Part shown: positions 27,396 to 38,107 of the stretch, one piece after another
How the letters are laid out: each line of letters opens with the position of its first letter
Position numbering within the stretch: the stretch's first letter is position 1
Source of the DNA: Clostridiales bacterium
GTDB lineage: Bacteria > Bacillota > Clostridia > Christensenellales > Borkfalkiaceae
DNA length: 64,000 bases
Assembly (NCBI GenBank): GCA_015069485.1
Contig: SVIM01000001.1
Span: 27,662-91,661 of the forward strand
Reading direction: 5' to 3'
Made by a program: the position numbers and the translations under genes
Notes under the pieces: model-generated
Told to the model about the DNA's origin: nothing
Databases searched by the model: none
What the model saw: the letters and a program-made list of their open reading frames with translations, nothing else

Positions 27396-27620
27396 AATAA
27401 TGCGAAAGCGCCTAAAATTAGGCTAAAACAATTAAAATTGTTATAAATTTGGCGGTAAAGTAAAAATTTACCGCCTATAATTTTATATTTTTTTACTTTA
27501 AGGGTTGATTTTGTTATAGTTTTATATTATAATAAAATCGTATAACTAAAATTATATAAATTTTCTTTTAAAATAACCGCGCATTTTCGTGCGCTCGCAT
27601 AATTGCGAAGGAGGATTATT

Positions 27621-30600
27621 ATGGCAAGTGGCGGTAAATTTTTAACTGGGTTGTTATCCTTTATATTCGGTTTTCTGTTTGGTATAATTGCTATTATCGG
27701 CTCGGTGGCAGGCGTAGCGTTATACGCGTTAACTGCTAACTTTGAGGACTTGTTTGAAATAGCCGGCATTGAAAACAGAGACGAAAACGGCGATTACGTT
27801 TACGTAAACACCGGCGTAGAGGGCATTAGTAACGCGTTAGACCTTATTAAAAAGCTTCAGTCCTTTGCGGACGATCCTATGAACAGAACGCTTGGGGAAA
27901 TTGATTACTATCTTCCCGTAACGGAAAGTATCGTGGAAGAAATCGCTAATACTTTTGCTGACCACGGCGTTATAGTGGACGTTGAAGGACTTAAAAATAC
28001 AAAGTTTAACGATTTGAGCCGTTGGTTTATAGATACGATTTATTCGGTGGAAATTTCTACCGTTATTCAAAAGCATCAAGAGCTTGAGGACTTAACTCAT
28101 ACCAACGTTGCGGTGGCGGACCAAATTTTAGAGCTAATAATTTACGGAAGAAAAATTCAATTCGTTGAAAACGGAAGCCAAAGGTACGAGGTTTACACCG
28201 ATACCTACACCTTGGTGGAAGACGGCTACGTAAGGGAGGCTGACGGAGCAAAGGTCGGCTTAGATAAAGCCTTTTGGATGCAAAACGAAAGGGTACAAAC
28301 GGACGGAACTTTTTACGACGTAAAATACTATAACGCAAACGGCACTTGGTACGTAACGGATAAAAATTTATCCTATACCGCTGAAATTACGAGAAGCACT
28401 CAAGCCTCCAACTGGGTTTACACCGCATACTCTTCCGCAGCGCAAGGTAGCTCCGGCGACTATTACGTTGACGCAAACGGTAAAATAAAGGTAGTTAATC
28501 CAATAAACGTAGGTACGCTTGTAAGCGCAGGCTACTTAACGGGGCTTTTAAACGAAATTTACATAACCGATTTCGTTTCGAGTATGGGTAATGAAATTAT
28601 AAACGAGCTTTTGGGCGGAATTTCGCTTGGCGCAATTCTCGATAAAAAGGTAGACTTCGACCACGTTATTAACAGCGCAAATTTAAGCGTGCTTTTAGGC
28701 GACGTTAAGGCAACCGACGCGTTATTGCCCTACGTGCTTTACGGCATAACCAACGTAACCGAAAGCGACGGGGGTTACGTAGGTACTTATTATCCCATTG
28801 ACGAAAACGGCTACGTTATCGCAGGCGAGCCTGCCGTTAAGGTAAATATTGCCGTTGACGGAAGCGATTATATTCAGTCAATAACAACCGAGGACGGCAA
28901 AGAAATAACGGGCACTACCGTAGGTCAAATCAACGGCATAATTTCCGGCGTTATGGACGTTTTGGCAATTAGTGATTTATTAGATATTTCCGATAGCTCC
29001 ATTATGGCGTATATCGGCTACGGTATAAGCGGTATGCAAGAGATAGAAGGTAAAAGCTATCAATACACCGCAAAAATTAGCGACGACGACCCCGACAACG
29101 AAGATGTTACCGTTTACGTTACCGCTAAAAACGGCTATATAACGGGCGTATATTATAACGAAGATTTAACTCAAGCCGTTTCCGGCACTAAAATCGGTGA
29201 TATTTCCGGTATAGTTGACGGAATAATGGAAGACTTAAAGGTTAAAGACATAATCAATATCGACCCCGAAAACGCGCTTATGGTAAAGATTGGTGAATAC
29301 ACCATTAGCAACATAGGCGACGCTATCGACGAAATAACCTTACCCGACGTAATGGATATAAAGGTTGATAACAGCATAATGGCGTATATGGGCTACGGCA
29401 TTAAGGGCGTAGAAGAAAACGCCGGCGCAGACTATACCCACACGGCAACCTATATTCATATTGACGAAGAAGGTGTCAAGCAAGAATACGATTGCTTTAT
29501 TAATGCCGACGCAGACGGCGTAATAATCGAAGCTTGGTATGATTTAGACGGAGAAAGACAGGAAATCAGCGGTACTATCGTTAACAGCGTAGGCGACAGA
29601 ATTGACGGCGTTACCGAAGATTTACTCGTAAAGGATATAATCGACATTGACCCCGAAGATAAGCTTATGTCAAAGCTTGGCGAATATTCCATAAATAATA
29701 TTGGCGACGCTATCGACGATATTTTAATTACCGACGTAATGGATATTGAAGCGGAAAGCGCAATTATGGCATATATGGGCTACGGCATAAAGGGCGTTGA
29801 ATCCGTTGATGAAGGCGCAAGCGTAGGTTATACTCACACGGCAATCTATATTTACGTTGACGAAGCCGAAAATAAAGAAGAAATTCCTTGCTATATTAAT
29901 ACCGACGCAAACGGCACAATAACCAAGGTTTGGTACGACGGCGCAGACGGCGAGCAAGAAGTAGAAGGTACACCCGTAAACGATATGGGCGACAGAATTG
30001 ACGGCGTTACCGAAGATTTACTCGTAAAGGATATAATCGAAATCGACCCCGATGATAAGCTTATGTCAAAGCTTGGCGAGTATTCTATTAATAATATGGG
30101 CGACGCTATCGACGATATTTTAATCACCGACGTTATGGATATTGAAGCGGAAAGCGCAATTATGGCGTATATGGGCTTTGGTATAACCGAAATAACTATG
30201 GTTGATCAATTCAATTATACTGCAAGCTACGTTCACGTTGACGAATACGCCGTTAAAACCTATATACCCTGCAACGTCGTAGTGGATGAAAACGGCGTAA
30301 TAACCAAGGTTTGGTACGACGACGGAACAGGCGAACAGATTGTTGAAGGCACACCCGTAAACGATATGGGCGACAGAATTGACGGCATTACCGAGGATTT
30401 AAAAATTAAAGACGTTATCGAAATCGACCCCGAAGATAAGTTTATGTCAAAGCTTGGCGAATATAAGCTTAACGAAATGGGTAGCGCAGTTGACGAATTA
30501 GAGCTTGGCGACTTTATGGACGTTGAAATTAAAGAAAGCGGTAATATTTTAGCGTACGTGGCTTACGGCTTAACTAATATCAACGCGGTTAGCGGAGAAG

Positions 30601-31340
30601 AATATCAATATACTGCAACTATCGACGGCGCTGACGCATACGTTACCGTAGATGCAGGCAATAAGATTACGGGCGTATATCAAGACGAAGCGTTACAAAT
30701 TCCCTTCATAGGCACAAAGGTAAACAACGTAGGCGCAAGAGTAGATGGTATTATGGAAGATTTAACCTTGGGTGACATAATTACTATCTCCCCCGATAAC
30801 ACTATGTTATACGCTTTAAGAAATACCACGGTAAACGGCATTTCAGATAGAATTGCAACCCTTTCTATTCAAGAGCTTTATTCCGACTCCATTTATGAAG
30901 ACGGCGTTTTAGACGTAGTTACCGCTTCTAACTTTAACAGTAATTACATTTACTATATTTATGAAGACGGAGAGCTTGTTTGCGTAAATAATGAAGATGC
31001 GGAAAATCGCGGTAAGCTTACGGCGTTCGATACTTTAAATACATACTACACCTACGGTGAAGCCGTTGGCGTTTGGAAGTTTATGGTTTACGAAAACGGA
31101 AGCGAAAAGCTTTATACCGTAAACGATATGGGCGATTTAATGACCAATACAACCAACAATATCGGTTCTGCAAACTTGTATGATTTGGCTGAAGCAGGCA
31201 TTATCGACGGCTCGTTACTTTATTATGAAGACGGCGTTACCCCCAAGATAATTACCGTACCCATCCCTGGAGTTACGCCTATAGAAATGGGAACTTTAAC
31301 TATTGAAGGACTTATCGAAGTAATCGGTATGTTTGGCTAA
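27621..31340 (+). CDS. Large repeat-containing envelope protein, N-terminal TM/signal anchor, ~127-132-aa repeats
   Basis: ATG at 27621 with RBS gaaggagg (track starts at TTG 27603); recurrent IMAYMGYGIKGVE...DDKLMSKLGEYSINN(I/M)GDAIDD. Confidence 0.7.
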   Translation: MASGGKFLTGLLSFIFGFLFGIIAIIGSVAGVALYALTANFEDLFEIAGIENRDENGDYVYVNTGVEGISNALDLIKKLQSFADDPMNRTLGEIDYYLPVTESIVEEIANTFADHGVIVDVEGLKNTKFNDLSRWFIDTIYSVEISTVIQKHQELEDLTHTNVAVADQILELIIYGRKIQFVENGSQRYEVYTDTYTLVEDGYVREADGAKVGLDKAFWMQNERVQTDGTFYDVKYYNANGTWYVTDKNLSYTAEITRSTQASNWVYTAYSSAAQGSSGDYYVDANGKIKVVNPINVGTLVSAGYLTGLLNEIYITDFVSSMGNEIINELLGGISLGAILDKKVDFDHVINSANLSVLLGDVKATDALLPYVLYGITNVTESDGGYVGTYYPIDENGYVIAGEPAVKVNIAVDGSDYIQSITTEDGKEITGTTVGQINGIISGVMDVLAISDLLDISDSSIMAYIGYGISGMQEIEGKSYQYTAKISDDDPDNEDVTVYVTAKNGYITGVYYNEDLTQAVSGTKIGDISGIVDGIMEDLKVKDIINIDPENALMVKIGEYTISNIGDAIDEITLPDVMDIKVDNSIMAYMGYGIKGVEENAGADYTHTATYIHIDEEGVKQEYDCFINADADGVIIEAWYDLDGERQEISGTIVNSVGDRIDGVTEDLLVKDIIDIDPEDKLMSKLGEYSINNIGDAIDDILITDVMDIEAESAIMAYMGYGIKGVESVDEGASVGYTHTAIYIYVDEAENKEEIPCYINTDANGTITKVWYDGADGEQEVEGTPVNDMGDRIDGVTEDLLVKDIIEIDPDDKLMSKLGEYSINNMGDAIDDILITDVMDIEAESAIMAYMGFGITEITMVDQFNYTASYVHVDEYAVKTYIPCNVVVDENGVITKVWYDDGTGEQIVEGTPVNDMGDRIDGITEDLKIKDVIEIDPEDKFMSKLGEYKLNEMGSAVDELELGDFMDVEIKESGNILAYVAYGLTNINAVSGEEYQYTATIDGADAYVTVDAGNKITGVYQDEALQIPFIGTKVNNVGARVDGIMEDLTLGDIITISPDNTMLYALRNTTVNGISDRIATLSIQELYSDSIYEDGVLDVVTASNFNSNYIYYIYEDGELVCVNNEDAENRGKLTAFDTLNTYYTYGEAVGVWKFMVYENGSEKLYTVNDMGDLMTNTTNNIGSANLYDLAEAGIIDGSLLYYEDGVTPKIITVPIPGVTPIEMGTLTIEGLIEVIGMFG

Positions 31341-31398
31341 GATTAAATAAATTATTGCGCTTGTGGGCAAAAAACTGCTCGCAAGCGCATTTATTTTG

Positions 31399-31427
31399 TT
31401 GACAACGAAATTTTTTTAGTGTATGAT
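31399..31427 (+). promoter_or_regulatory. Promoter of rpsF-ssb-rpsR
   Basis: TTGACA - 17 bp - TATGAT. Confidence 0.75.
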
Positions 31428-31534
31428 ATTTGGGTATTGTAGCGCATTGCGCTCTTTGCTAAGCTTTTTGCTTGGCAAACAATCATCTTGCATACCGTAG
31501 TTGGTATGCCGAATAAGACCAGGAGGTGAAATTT

Positions 31535-31819
31535 ATGAAAACTTATGAAATGCTTTACGTATTACAAAGCGACGTTGCAGATGAAGCAAAAGAAGCTTTC
31601 ATCGCTAAATTCGAAGGTATCGTAACTTCGATGGGCGGTAACGTTGTTTCCACCGAAAAGTGGGGCGTAAAAAAGTTGGCGTATCCTATCAACTATAAGA
31701 ACGACGGCTACTACGTTTTAATGACTTACGAAGCAGACGGTAAGGTAAACAAGGAACTTGACAGAGTTGCCGGCCTTGCAGTAGAAGTTTTAAGAAGATT
31801 TATTACCGTAAAAGCGTAA
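31535..31819 (+). CDS. rpsF: 30S ribosomal protein S6
   Basis: MKTYEMLYVLQ...WGVKKLAYPINYKNDGYYVLM; ATG 31535 after aggaggtg. Confidence 0.97.
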   Translation: MKTYEMLYVLQSDVADEAKEAFIAKFEGIVTSMGGNVVSTEKWGVKKLAYPINYKNDGYYVLMTYEADGKVNKELDRVAGLAVEVLRRFITVKA

Positions 31820-31830
31820 AAGGTAAAAGT

Positions 31831-32265
31831 ATGAACAAGGTATTTTTAATAGGAAACTTAACTCGCGACCCTGAACTTACCGAAACTTCTTCGGGTGTGT
31901 CCATTTGTCGCTTCGCCATTGCAGTAAACCGCAATTATGCAGGTTCTGACGGGGAAAGAAAAACCGATTTCTTCAACGTTACGGCATGGCGTGGCTTGGG
32001 CGAAACTGTTTCAAGGTACGCTAAAAAGGGTAATAAAGTAGCGGTTGTAGGTACTATAGAACTTAGAAATTACGAAGATAGCACGGGCGCAAAGCGCACC
32101 GCAGTTGATATTATTGCGCAAGACGTGGAATTTTTAAGCCCTAAAGGAAGCGCAAATGAAAATAGCGGTTACGAAAGTGATTTCCCTGCACAAGCTTCGC
32201 AAGCACCCGCAAAAAGAAAGCCCGCTTTACAGTCGTTTGATGACGACAGCGATATTCCCTTCTAA
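31831..32265 (+). CDS. ssb: Single-stranded DNA-binding protein
   Basis: MNKVFLIGNLTRDPELTETSSG; acidic tail DDDSDIPF. Confidence 0.98.
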   Translation: MNKVFLIGNLTRDPELTETSSGVSICRFAIAVNRNYAGSDGERKTDFFNVTAWRGLGETVSRYAKKGNKVAVVGTIELRNYEDSTGAKRTAVDIIAQDVEFLSPKGSANENSGYESDFPAQASQAPAKRKPALQSFDDDSDIPF

Positions 32266-32294
32266 TTAAGGGGTAATTCATAAGGAGAATAAAA

Positions 32295-32540
32295 ATGGAA
32301 GAAAGAACCGTTAAAAAGAGCTATAAAAAAGTTCCCCGCAAAAAGGTTTGCGTATTCTGCCAAGACAAGGTTGTGGTAATCGATTATAAAGACGTTAACC
32401 GTTTAAAGAAATTCATTACCGAATCCGGCAAAATGTTGCCCCGTCGTATGACCGGCACCTGCGCTAAACATCAAAGAGAGCTTTCCGTAGCTATCAAGCG
32501 CGCAAGAATCGCTGCGCTCCTTCCTTTCAAGGGAGAATAA
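32295..32540 (+). CDS. rpsR: 30S ribosomal protein S18
   Basis: [49 protein letters not shown]. Confidence 0.98.
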   Translation: MEERTVKKSYKKVPRKKVCVFCQDKVVVIDYKDVNRLKKFITESGKMLPRRMTGTCAKHQRELSVAIKRARIAALLPFKGE

Positions 32541-32628
32541 TTTAAAAATTTGTTATAAAACAAATTAAAAAGCAAAACCGTTTTGCTGTAAATAATTTAA
32601 TTTATAACAAGCAAATCAACAACGAATA

Positions 32629-32663
32629 AAACACTCTGCAAACAACCGCAGGGTGTTTTTTAT
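32629..32663 (+). terminator. Terminator after rpsR
   Basis: acactctgc-aaacaacc-gcagggtgttttttatt. Confidence 0.8.
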
Positions 32664-32788
32664 TGCTTAATAACAATTTTTGCTTTAAGTAATAAAAGCT
32701 TGCGCTTTTTTGGGTATAGACAAATAAAAAATTACGTGGTATAATATAAGCATAAAATAATTACAAGCAAAATTTTTAAAGGTAAATT

Positions 32789-34222
32789 ATGAAAAATCAA
32801 GCATTTAACCCTTACTTGCCCAGTTATGAATACGTGCCGGACGGCGAACCTCACGTGTTTGGCGACAGAGTTTACGTTTATGGCTCGCACGATAAGTTTA
32901 ACAGCAACGAGTTTTGCGCAAACGATTACGTTTGTTGGTCTGCGCCCGTAACTGATTTAAGCGACTGGCGTTACGAGGGCGTTATTTGGAAAAGGGAGGA
33001 CGATCCTGAAAAGCCCCCTATATTTTTGCAATCTATGTACGCGCCCGACGTGGTGCAGGGCAACGACGGAAGGTATTATTTATACTTTTTTAAGGGCAAT
33101 CAACGCAATATAGGCGTTGCCGTTTGCGATACGCCTGCAGGGCGATACAAGTACTTGGGTAGGGTAAAATATCCCGACGGAACTATACTTGGAAGAGGCA
33201 AGGACGAAAAGGATATTCATCAATTTGACCCCGGAGTATTTCGCGACGACGACGGTAAAATTTATCTTTATACCGGTATGGCTCCCAAACATCCCAACTT
33301 GTTTACGGCGTTTAAATCGGTAAACACTAACGGCGCTATGGCGGCGGAATTGCAAGAGGATATGCTTACCGTAAAACTGCCTTTAAAAAGGGTAGGCAAG
33401 TCCCAACACAACTCCAAAGGAACGGGATACGAGGGGCACGAGTTTTTTGAAGCGGCTTCTATGCGTAAATTCAACGGCAATTACTACTTTATTTATTCTT
33501 CCGTAAACGGTCACGAGCTTTGCTACGCTATGGGTAAAAGCCCTACGGGCGAATTTGAGTTTAAGGGCACGCTCGTATCTATCGCAGATATAGGAATTGC
33601 GCAAACCCCCCTTAACTATATTGGAAATACTCACGGTAGCGTAGAGTTTATTAACGGAAAATATTTCGTGTTTTATCACAGGCAAACCAACCGCCATTGT
33701 TATTCCCGTCAGGCCTGCGCCGAAGAAATTGAAATGCTTGAAGACGGAACTTTTAAGCAAGCGGAAATAACCTCCTGCGGGCTTAACGGCGGGCCTTTAA
33801 AGGCGGAAGGGGAGTATGAAGCAAGAATAGCTTGCAACCTGTTCAGCAAAAAGGGCGTGTATTTTTACAATGCAATTAAGCCGTTAAAGGGTTGCCACCC
33901 CTATTTTACCCAAAGCGGAAAGGATAGGGAAGAAAACGGCGACCAATATATAGCAAACTTTTGCGACGGCGCAACGGCAGGCTTTAAGTATTTTAATTTT
34001 AATAGCAACAAAAAAATTGCGGTAACCGTTAGCGGTAAGGCTAGGGGCGAAATGGTCGTTAAGGACGGTTTGTTCGGCCATACTGTGGGGGTAATTGCAA
34101 TTAATTCAACCAAAACTCCCCAAAAATTTACCGCCGAGCTTAATATTGAAAACGGCGTAAAGCCCTTATATTTCACCTTTAAAGGCAAAGGGGCGTTAAA
34201 CTTTATAAGCATAGAATTTTAA
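32789..34222 (+). CDS. Glycoside hydrolase family 43-like protein
   Basis: NPYLPSYEYVPDGEPHVFGDRVYVYGSHDKF; MYAPDVVQGNDGRYYLYF; GHEFFEAASMRKFNGNYYFIYS. Confidence 0.85.
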   Translation: MKNQAFNPYLPSYEYVPDGEPHVFGDRVYVYGSHDKFNSNEFCANDYVCWSAPVTDLSDWRYEGVIWKREDDPEKPPIFLQSMYAPDVVQGNDGRYYLYFFKGNQRNIGVAVCDTPAGRYKYLGRVKYPDGTILGRGKDEKDIHQFDPGVFRDDDGKIYLYTGMAPKHPNLFTAFKSVNTNGAMAAELQEDMLTVKLPLKRVGKSQHNSKGTGYEGHEFFEAASMRKFNGNYYFIYSSVNGHELCYAMGKSPTGEFEFKGTLVSIADIGIAQTPLNYIGNTHGSVEFINGKYFVFYHRQTNRHCYSRQACAEEIEMLEDGTFKQAEITSCGLNGGPLKAEGEYEARIACNLFSKKGVYFYNAIKPLKGCHPYFTQSGKDREENGDQYIANFCDGATAGFKYFNFNSNKKIAVTVSGKARGEMVVKDGLFGHTVGVIAINSTKTPQKFTAELNIENGVKPLYFTFKGKGALNFISIEF

Positions 34223-34229
34223 TATAAAA

Positions 34230-34266
34230 GGAGCGCGCGAATTTTTTTCGCACGCTCCGTTTTTTT
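34230..34266. terminator. Hairpin terminator
   Basis: ggagcgcgcgaatttttttcgcacgctccgttttttt. Confidence 0.7.
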
Positions 34267-34367
34267 ATTGCAATATAAAGGCTTGTAAGCCAAAGGCAGT
34301 AGCCCGTTTAATAAAAATTAATCTGCTCGTTAAGCCTTGCCCGTTTAATTGCAAAGCATTAAAGGTA

Positions 34368-35033
34368 TTAGTAGTTGCGTTGTCCAAAAATGGTAGTGCC
34401 AACCCTAATCATATTCGAGCCACACTCAACGCAAAGTCTCCAATCTCCGCTCATCCCCATTGAAAGATACTCAAAATCCTTATCAACGGCTTTAAGCTCG
34501 TCAAATTTTTTACGCATCAAGGTGGCTAAACGCCTTAACTCAACCTCGTCGTCGATATACGGAAGCATTGCCATAAGCCCCTTAATTTTAAGGGCAGGCA
34601 TTGCCTTAATCGTGGCATATGCGGCGTCCAATTCATCTAAATCAAAACCGCCCTTACTTTCCTCGTTGCCGATATTTACTTGAATAAGAGCGTTTGCTTC
34701 AACGCCTGCCTTTGCGCTTCTTTTAGAAATTTCTTCTGCAAGGGAAAGTCTGTCAACCGAGTGGTATAGGTCGCACTTGCCAATTAAATATTTAACCTTA
34801 TTCGTTTGCAAATGCCCTATAAAATGGCGTTTAACCTTGCCTACGATTTGGTCGTATTTATCTTTAAATTCTTGCACGTGATTGTCGCCGATAACCTCTA
34901 TGCCTGCGGCAATCGCGCGGTTAATATTTTCTACGCTTTGTAATTTTACGGCGGCAACAAGCGTAATTTTTTCCCCGAAGCAATTTTGTTCGGGGATTTC
35001 TTTTAATAAATTTTTTGTATTAACTTCTATCAT
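34368..35033 (-). CDS. YggS-family PLP homeostasis protein
   Basis: LVAAVK, IGDNHVQEF, HFIGHLQTNK, LSMGMSGDW. Confidence 0.92.
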   Translation of the reverse strand: MIEVNTKNLLKEIPEQNCFGEKITLVAAVKLQSVENINRAIAAGIEVIGDNHVQEFKDKYDQIVGKVKRHFIGHLQTNKVKYLIGKCDLYHSVDRLSLAEEISKRSAKAGVEANALIQVNIGNEESKGGFDLDELDAAYATIKAMPALKIKGLMAMLPYIDDEVELRRLATLMRKKFDELKAVDKDFEYLSMGMSGDWRLCVECGSNMIRVGTTIFGQRNY

Positions 35034-35068
35034 TTTTTTAAATTCAAGCCTATATATGTGGTAACTAC

Positions 35069-36145
35069 TTAAATTTCTGCGGCAATAAGCTCTGCCATTT
35101 CGTTGCAGCCTACTATAATTGCACCGTCCTCGGCAATATCGCCCGTTCTGTAATTTTTGTCTAAAACCTTTTGAATTGCGCTTTCTATTGCGTTATATTC
35201 TTCGTTTAAGTCAAAGCTGTCCCTAAGCATCATTGCTGCCGCCAAAATAGTGGCTATAGGGTTAGCGATATTCTTGCCCGCAATATCGGGGGCAGAGCCG
35301 TGTATAGGCTCGTATAAGCCACACTTGCTATCGCCCAAGGACGAGGAAGCTAACATACCGATAGAGCCTGTTACCTGCGCTGCTTCGTCCGATAAAATAT
35401 CGCCGAATATGTTAGAGGTTACTACGACGTCAAACTGTGCGGGATTTTTTACTATTTGCATAGCCATATTGTCCACTAAAACGTCAACCACCTCAATTTC
35501 GGGGAAGTTTTTTGCCGCGTATTCGTGAACGGTTTTACGCCATAAGCGAGAGCTTTCTAATACGTTAGCCTTATCTACCGAAACTAACCTTTTACTGCGC
35601 TTTTGCGCCATTTCGCAGGCGATTTTAGTAATTCTTTCAATTTCAGGGACGGAATATTTTTCCGTATCCCAAGCGTATTCTACTCCGTTTTCGTCAACGC
35701 CCTTATCGCGTTCGCCAAAATAAATTCCGCCGATAAGCTCCCTTACTATAATAATTTCAATTCCGTTTTTAACCAAATCGTATTTAAGGGGGGAAGCGTT
35801 TGCAAGGCTCTTCCAAAGCTTTGCAGGGCGAATATTTGAATAAAGCCCCATCGCCTTTCTAATTTTAAGCAAGCCCTTTTCGGGGCGAGTATCGCCGGGC
35901 ATATTGTCCCACTTATATCCGCCAACTGCGCCTAACAAAACGCTGTCGGAAGCAAGGCAACGCTGTACGGTATAATCGGTTAAGGGAGTGCCGTGCTTAT
36001 CTATCGAGCATCCGCCGATATCAAGGTGCTCAAAGGCAAAATTATGCCCGAATTTTTCGCCTACCTTATTTAATACTTTAATTGCGCCCGCGCAAATTTC
36101 AGGGCCTATTCCGTCTCCGTCTAATACGGCAATATTATAATTCAT
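35069..36145 (-). CDS. leuB: 3-isopropylmalate dehydrogenase
   Basis: LDGDGIGPEI; RELIGGIYFGER; GLYEPIHGSAPDIAGKNIANP. Confidence 0.97.
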   Translation of the reverse strand: MNYNIAVLDGDGIGPEICAGAIKVLNKVGEKFGHNFAFEHLDIGGCSIDKHGTPLTDYTVQRCLASDSVLLGAVGGYKWDNMPGDTRPEKGLLKIRKAMGLYSNIRPAKLWKSLANASPLKYDLVKNGIEIIIVRELIGGIYFGERDKGVDENGVEYAWDTEKYSVPEIERITKIACEMAQKRSKRLVSVDKANVLESSRLWRKTVHEYAAKNFPEIEVVDVLVDNMAMQIVKNPAQFDVVVTSNIFGDILSDEAAQVTGSIGMLASSSLGDSKCGLYEPIHGSAPDIAGKNIANPIATILAAAMMLRDSFDLNEEYNAIESAIQKVLDKNYRTGDIAEDGAIIVGCNEMAELIAAEI

Positions 36146-36203
36146 TTTAAAAGTTCTCCTTGCAAAAATCCGTTCGTTAAGGCATATATACGGCCCAATT
36201 TAA

Positions 36204-36692
36204 TTAATTACGCTTTGCTATATGCTTTAAAAGTCCACCGTCGGCAATAATATTTTGTATAAATTCGGGGAAGGGCTCTGCCTTAAAGGTTTTGCCCGTG
36301 CTTTCGTTTTTAATAATTCCGTTAGATAAATCGCACGATACTAAATCGCCTGCTTTAATATCTTCAACGGCTTCCGCACACTCTAAAATAGGCAAGCCTA
36401 TGTTAATGGAATTGCGGTAAAAAATTCTTGCAAACGAGTTTGCAATTACTATCGAAACCCCACACGCCTTAATAGCAATAGGGGCGTGCTCGCGGGAAGA
36501 GCCGCAACCAAAATTGTCGCCAGCGACGATAATATCGCCCACGGCAACCTTCTTGCTAAAATCTGCGTCGATATCCTCCATACAATGGGAAGCAAGCTCC
36601 TTTTCGGAAGTGGTGTTTAAATATCTTGCCGGTATAATTACGTCCGTATCGACGTCGTTGCCGTATTTAAAAACTTTTCCTTCAACTTTCAT
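36204..36692 (-). CDS. leuD: 3-isopropylmalate dehydratase small subunit
   Basis: [32 protein letters not shown] 36692 preferred over 36716. Confidence 0.95.
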   Translation of the reverse strand: MKVEGKVFKYGNDVDTDVIIPARYLNTTSEKELASHCMEDIDADFSKKVAVGDIIVAGDNFGCGSSREHAPIAIKACGVSIVIANSFARIFYRNSINIGLPILECAEAVEDIKAGDLVSCDLSNGIIKNESTGKTFKAEPFPEFIQNIIADGGLLKHIAKRN

Positions 36693-36693
36693 A

Positions 36694-37953
36694 TTATAAC
36701 TCCTCGGGGCTTGCAAGCCTTCCTAAAACTGCCGAAGCCGCAGCAACGAAGGGTGAAGCTAAATAAATTTCGCTCGTAATATGTCCCATACGGCCAACGA
36801 AGTTTCTGTTCGTTGTCGAAACGCACCTTTCGTTTTCCGCCAAAATACCCATATGTCCGCCAAGGCAAGGTCCGCAGGTGGGGGTGGAAACGATTGCGCC
36901 GGCGTTAATAAATATTTCTAAAAGTCCTTCCTTTAAGCATTGTAGGTAAATTTCGTTAGTGGCGGGAATAATAATCGCCCTTACTTGCTTAGCAACCTTT
37001 CTGCCCTTTAAAATTTCCGCTGCTTGGCGCATATCGGATATGTGTCCGTTAGTGCAAGAGCCTATAACGACCTGGTCTATTTTTATATCGCCCCACTCGT
37101 CGGGCGTTTTTGCGTTTTCGGGAAGATGAGGGAAGGATACCGTGGGTACGATAGCGCTTAAATTAATATCGTAAACCTCGTCGTATTCAGCGTCGTCGTC
37201 GGGGTAGTAAGCCTTAATTTCCCTTTTAAATCTGCCGTTTAAATATTCAAGCGTAATTTCGTCCACGGGAAAAATTCCGTTTTTTGCGCCCGCTTCAATC
37301 GCCATATTACAAATGGTAAACCTATCGTCAATGGTAAGGCTTTTAACGCCTTCGCCAACGAATTCCATCGACTTATACAACGCGCCGTCAACTCCGATTT
37401 TACCTATAATATGCAAAATTAAGTCCTTACCGCAAACGTTGGGCTTAAGCTTGCCTAAAAGATTAAACTTTATTGCCGAAGGCACTTTAAACCAGCACTT
37501 TTGCTCAATCATGCCTGCCGCCATATCAGTAGAGCCAACACCCGTCGAAAACGCGCCCAACGCGCCGTAGGTACAGGTATGGCTGTCTGCGCCAATAACT
37601 AAATCGCCTGCGCCGACAAGCCCCTGCTCGGGAAGAAGCGCGTGCTCAATGCCCATTTTTCCAACGTCAAAAAAATTTTCAATTCCCTGCTCTATTGCAA
37701 AGGTACGGCAGGTTTTGCACTGCTGTGCGCTTTTAATATCCTTGTTGGGGGCAAAGTGGTCCATAACCAAAGCGATTTTATCCTTTTGCGCAACCCTTTC
37801 AACCCCTGCCTTTTTAAATTCCTTAATGGCAACGGGGCCCGTAATATCGTTTGCTAAAACTAAATCGAGCTCGGCAGAAATAAGCTGACCTGCCTTAACC
37901 TCTTTAAGATTTGCATGCGCCGCCAAAATTTTTTGCGACATAGTCATTCCCAT
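36694..37953 (-). CDS. leuC: 3-isopropylmalate dehydratase large subunit
   Basis: [45 protein letters not shown]. Confidence 0.97.
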   Translation of the reverse strand: MGMTMSQKILAAHANLKEVKAGQLISAELDLVLANDITGPVAIKEFKKAGVERVAQKDKIALVMDHFAPNKDIKSAQQCKTCRTFAIEQGIENFFDVGKMGIEHALLPEQGLVGAGDLVIGADSHTCTYGALGAFSTGVGSTDMAAGMIEQKCWFKVPSAIKFNLLGKLKPNVCGKDLILHIIGKIGVDGALYKSMEFVGEGVKSLTIDDRFTICNMAIEAGAKNGIFPVDEITLEYLNGRFKREIKAYYPDDDAEYDEVYDINLSAIVPTVSFPHLPENAKTPDEWGDIKIDQVVIGSCTNGHISDMRQAAEILKGRKVAKQVRAIIIPATNEIYLQCLKEGLLEIFINAGAIVSTPTCGPCLGGHMGILAENERCVSTTNRNFVGRMGHITSEIYLASPFVAAASAVLGRLASPEEL

Positions 37954-38107
37954 AATTTATCTTCTCCAAAAAAATGCGTTCAACGCAATAGTTACGGCAT
38001 ATTACCGCATCAATTTCCAAAAAAATATAATATTTAAAATTTAAAAGCCTTTTAATCGCTTATTTTTTACTGCAAATTAAAAGCTAAAATGCAATAAATG
38101 CGTTACC

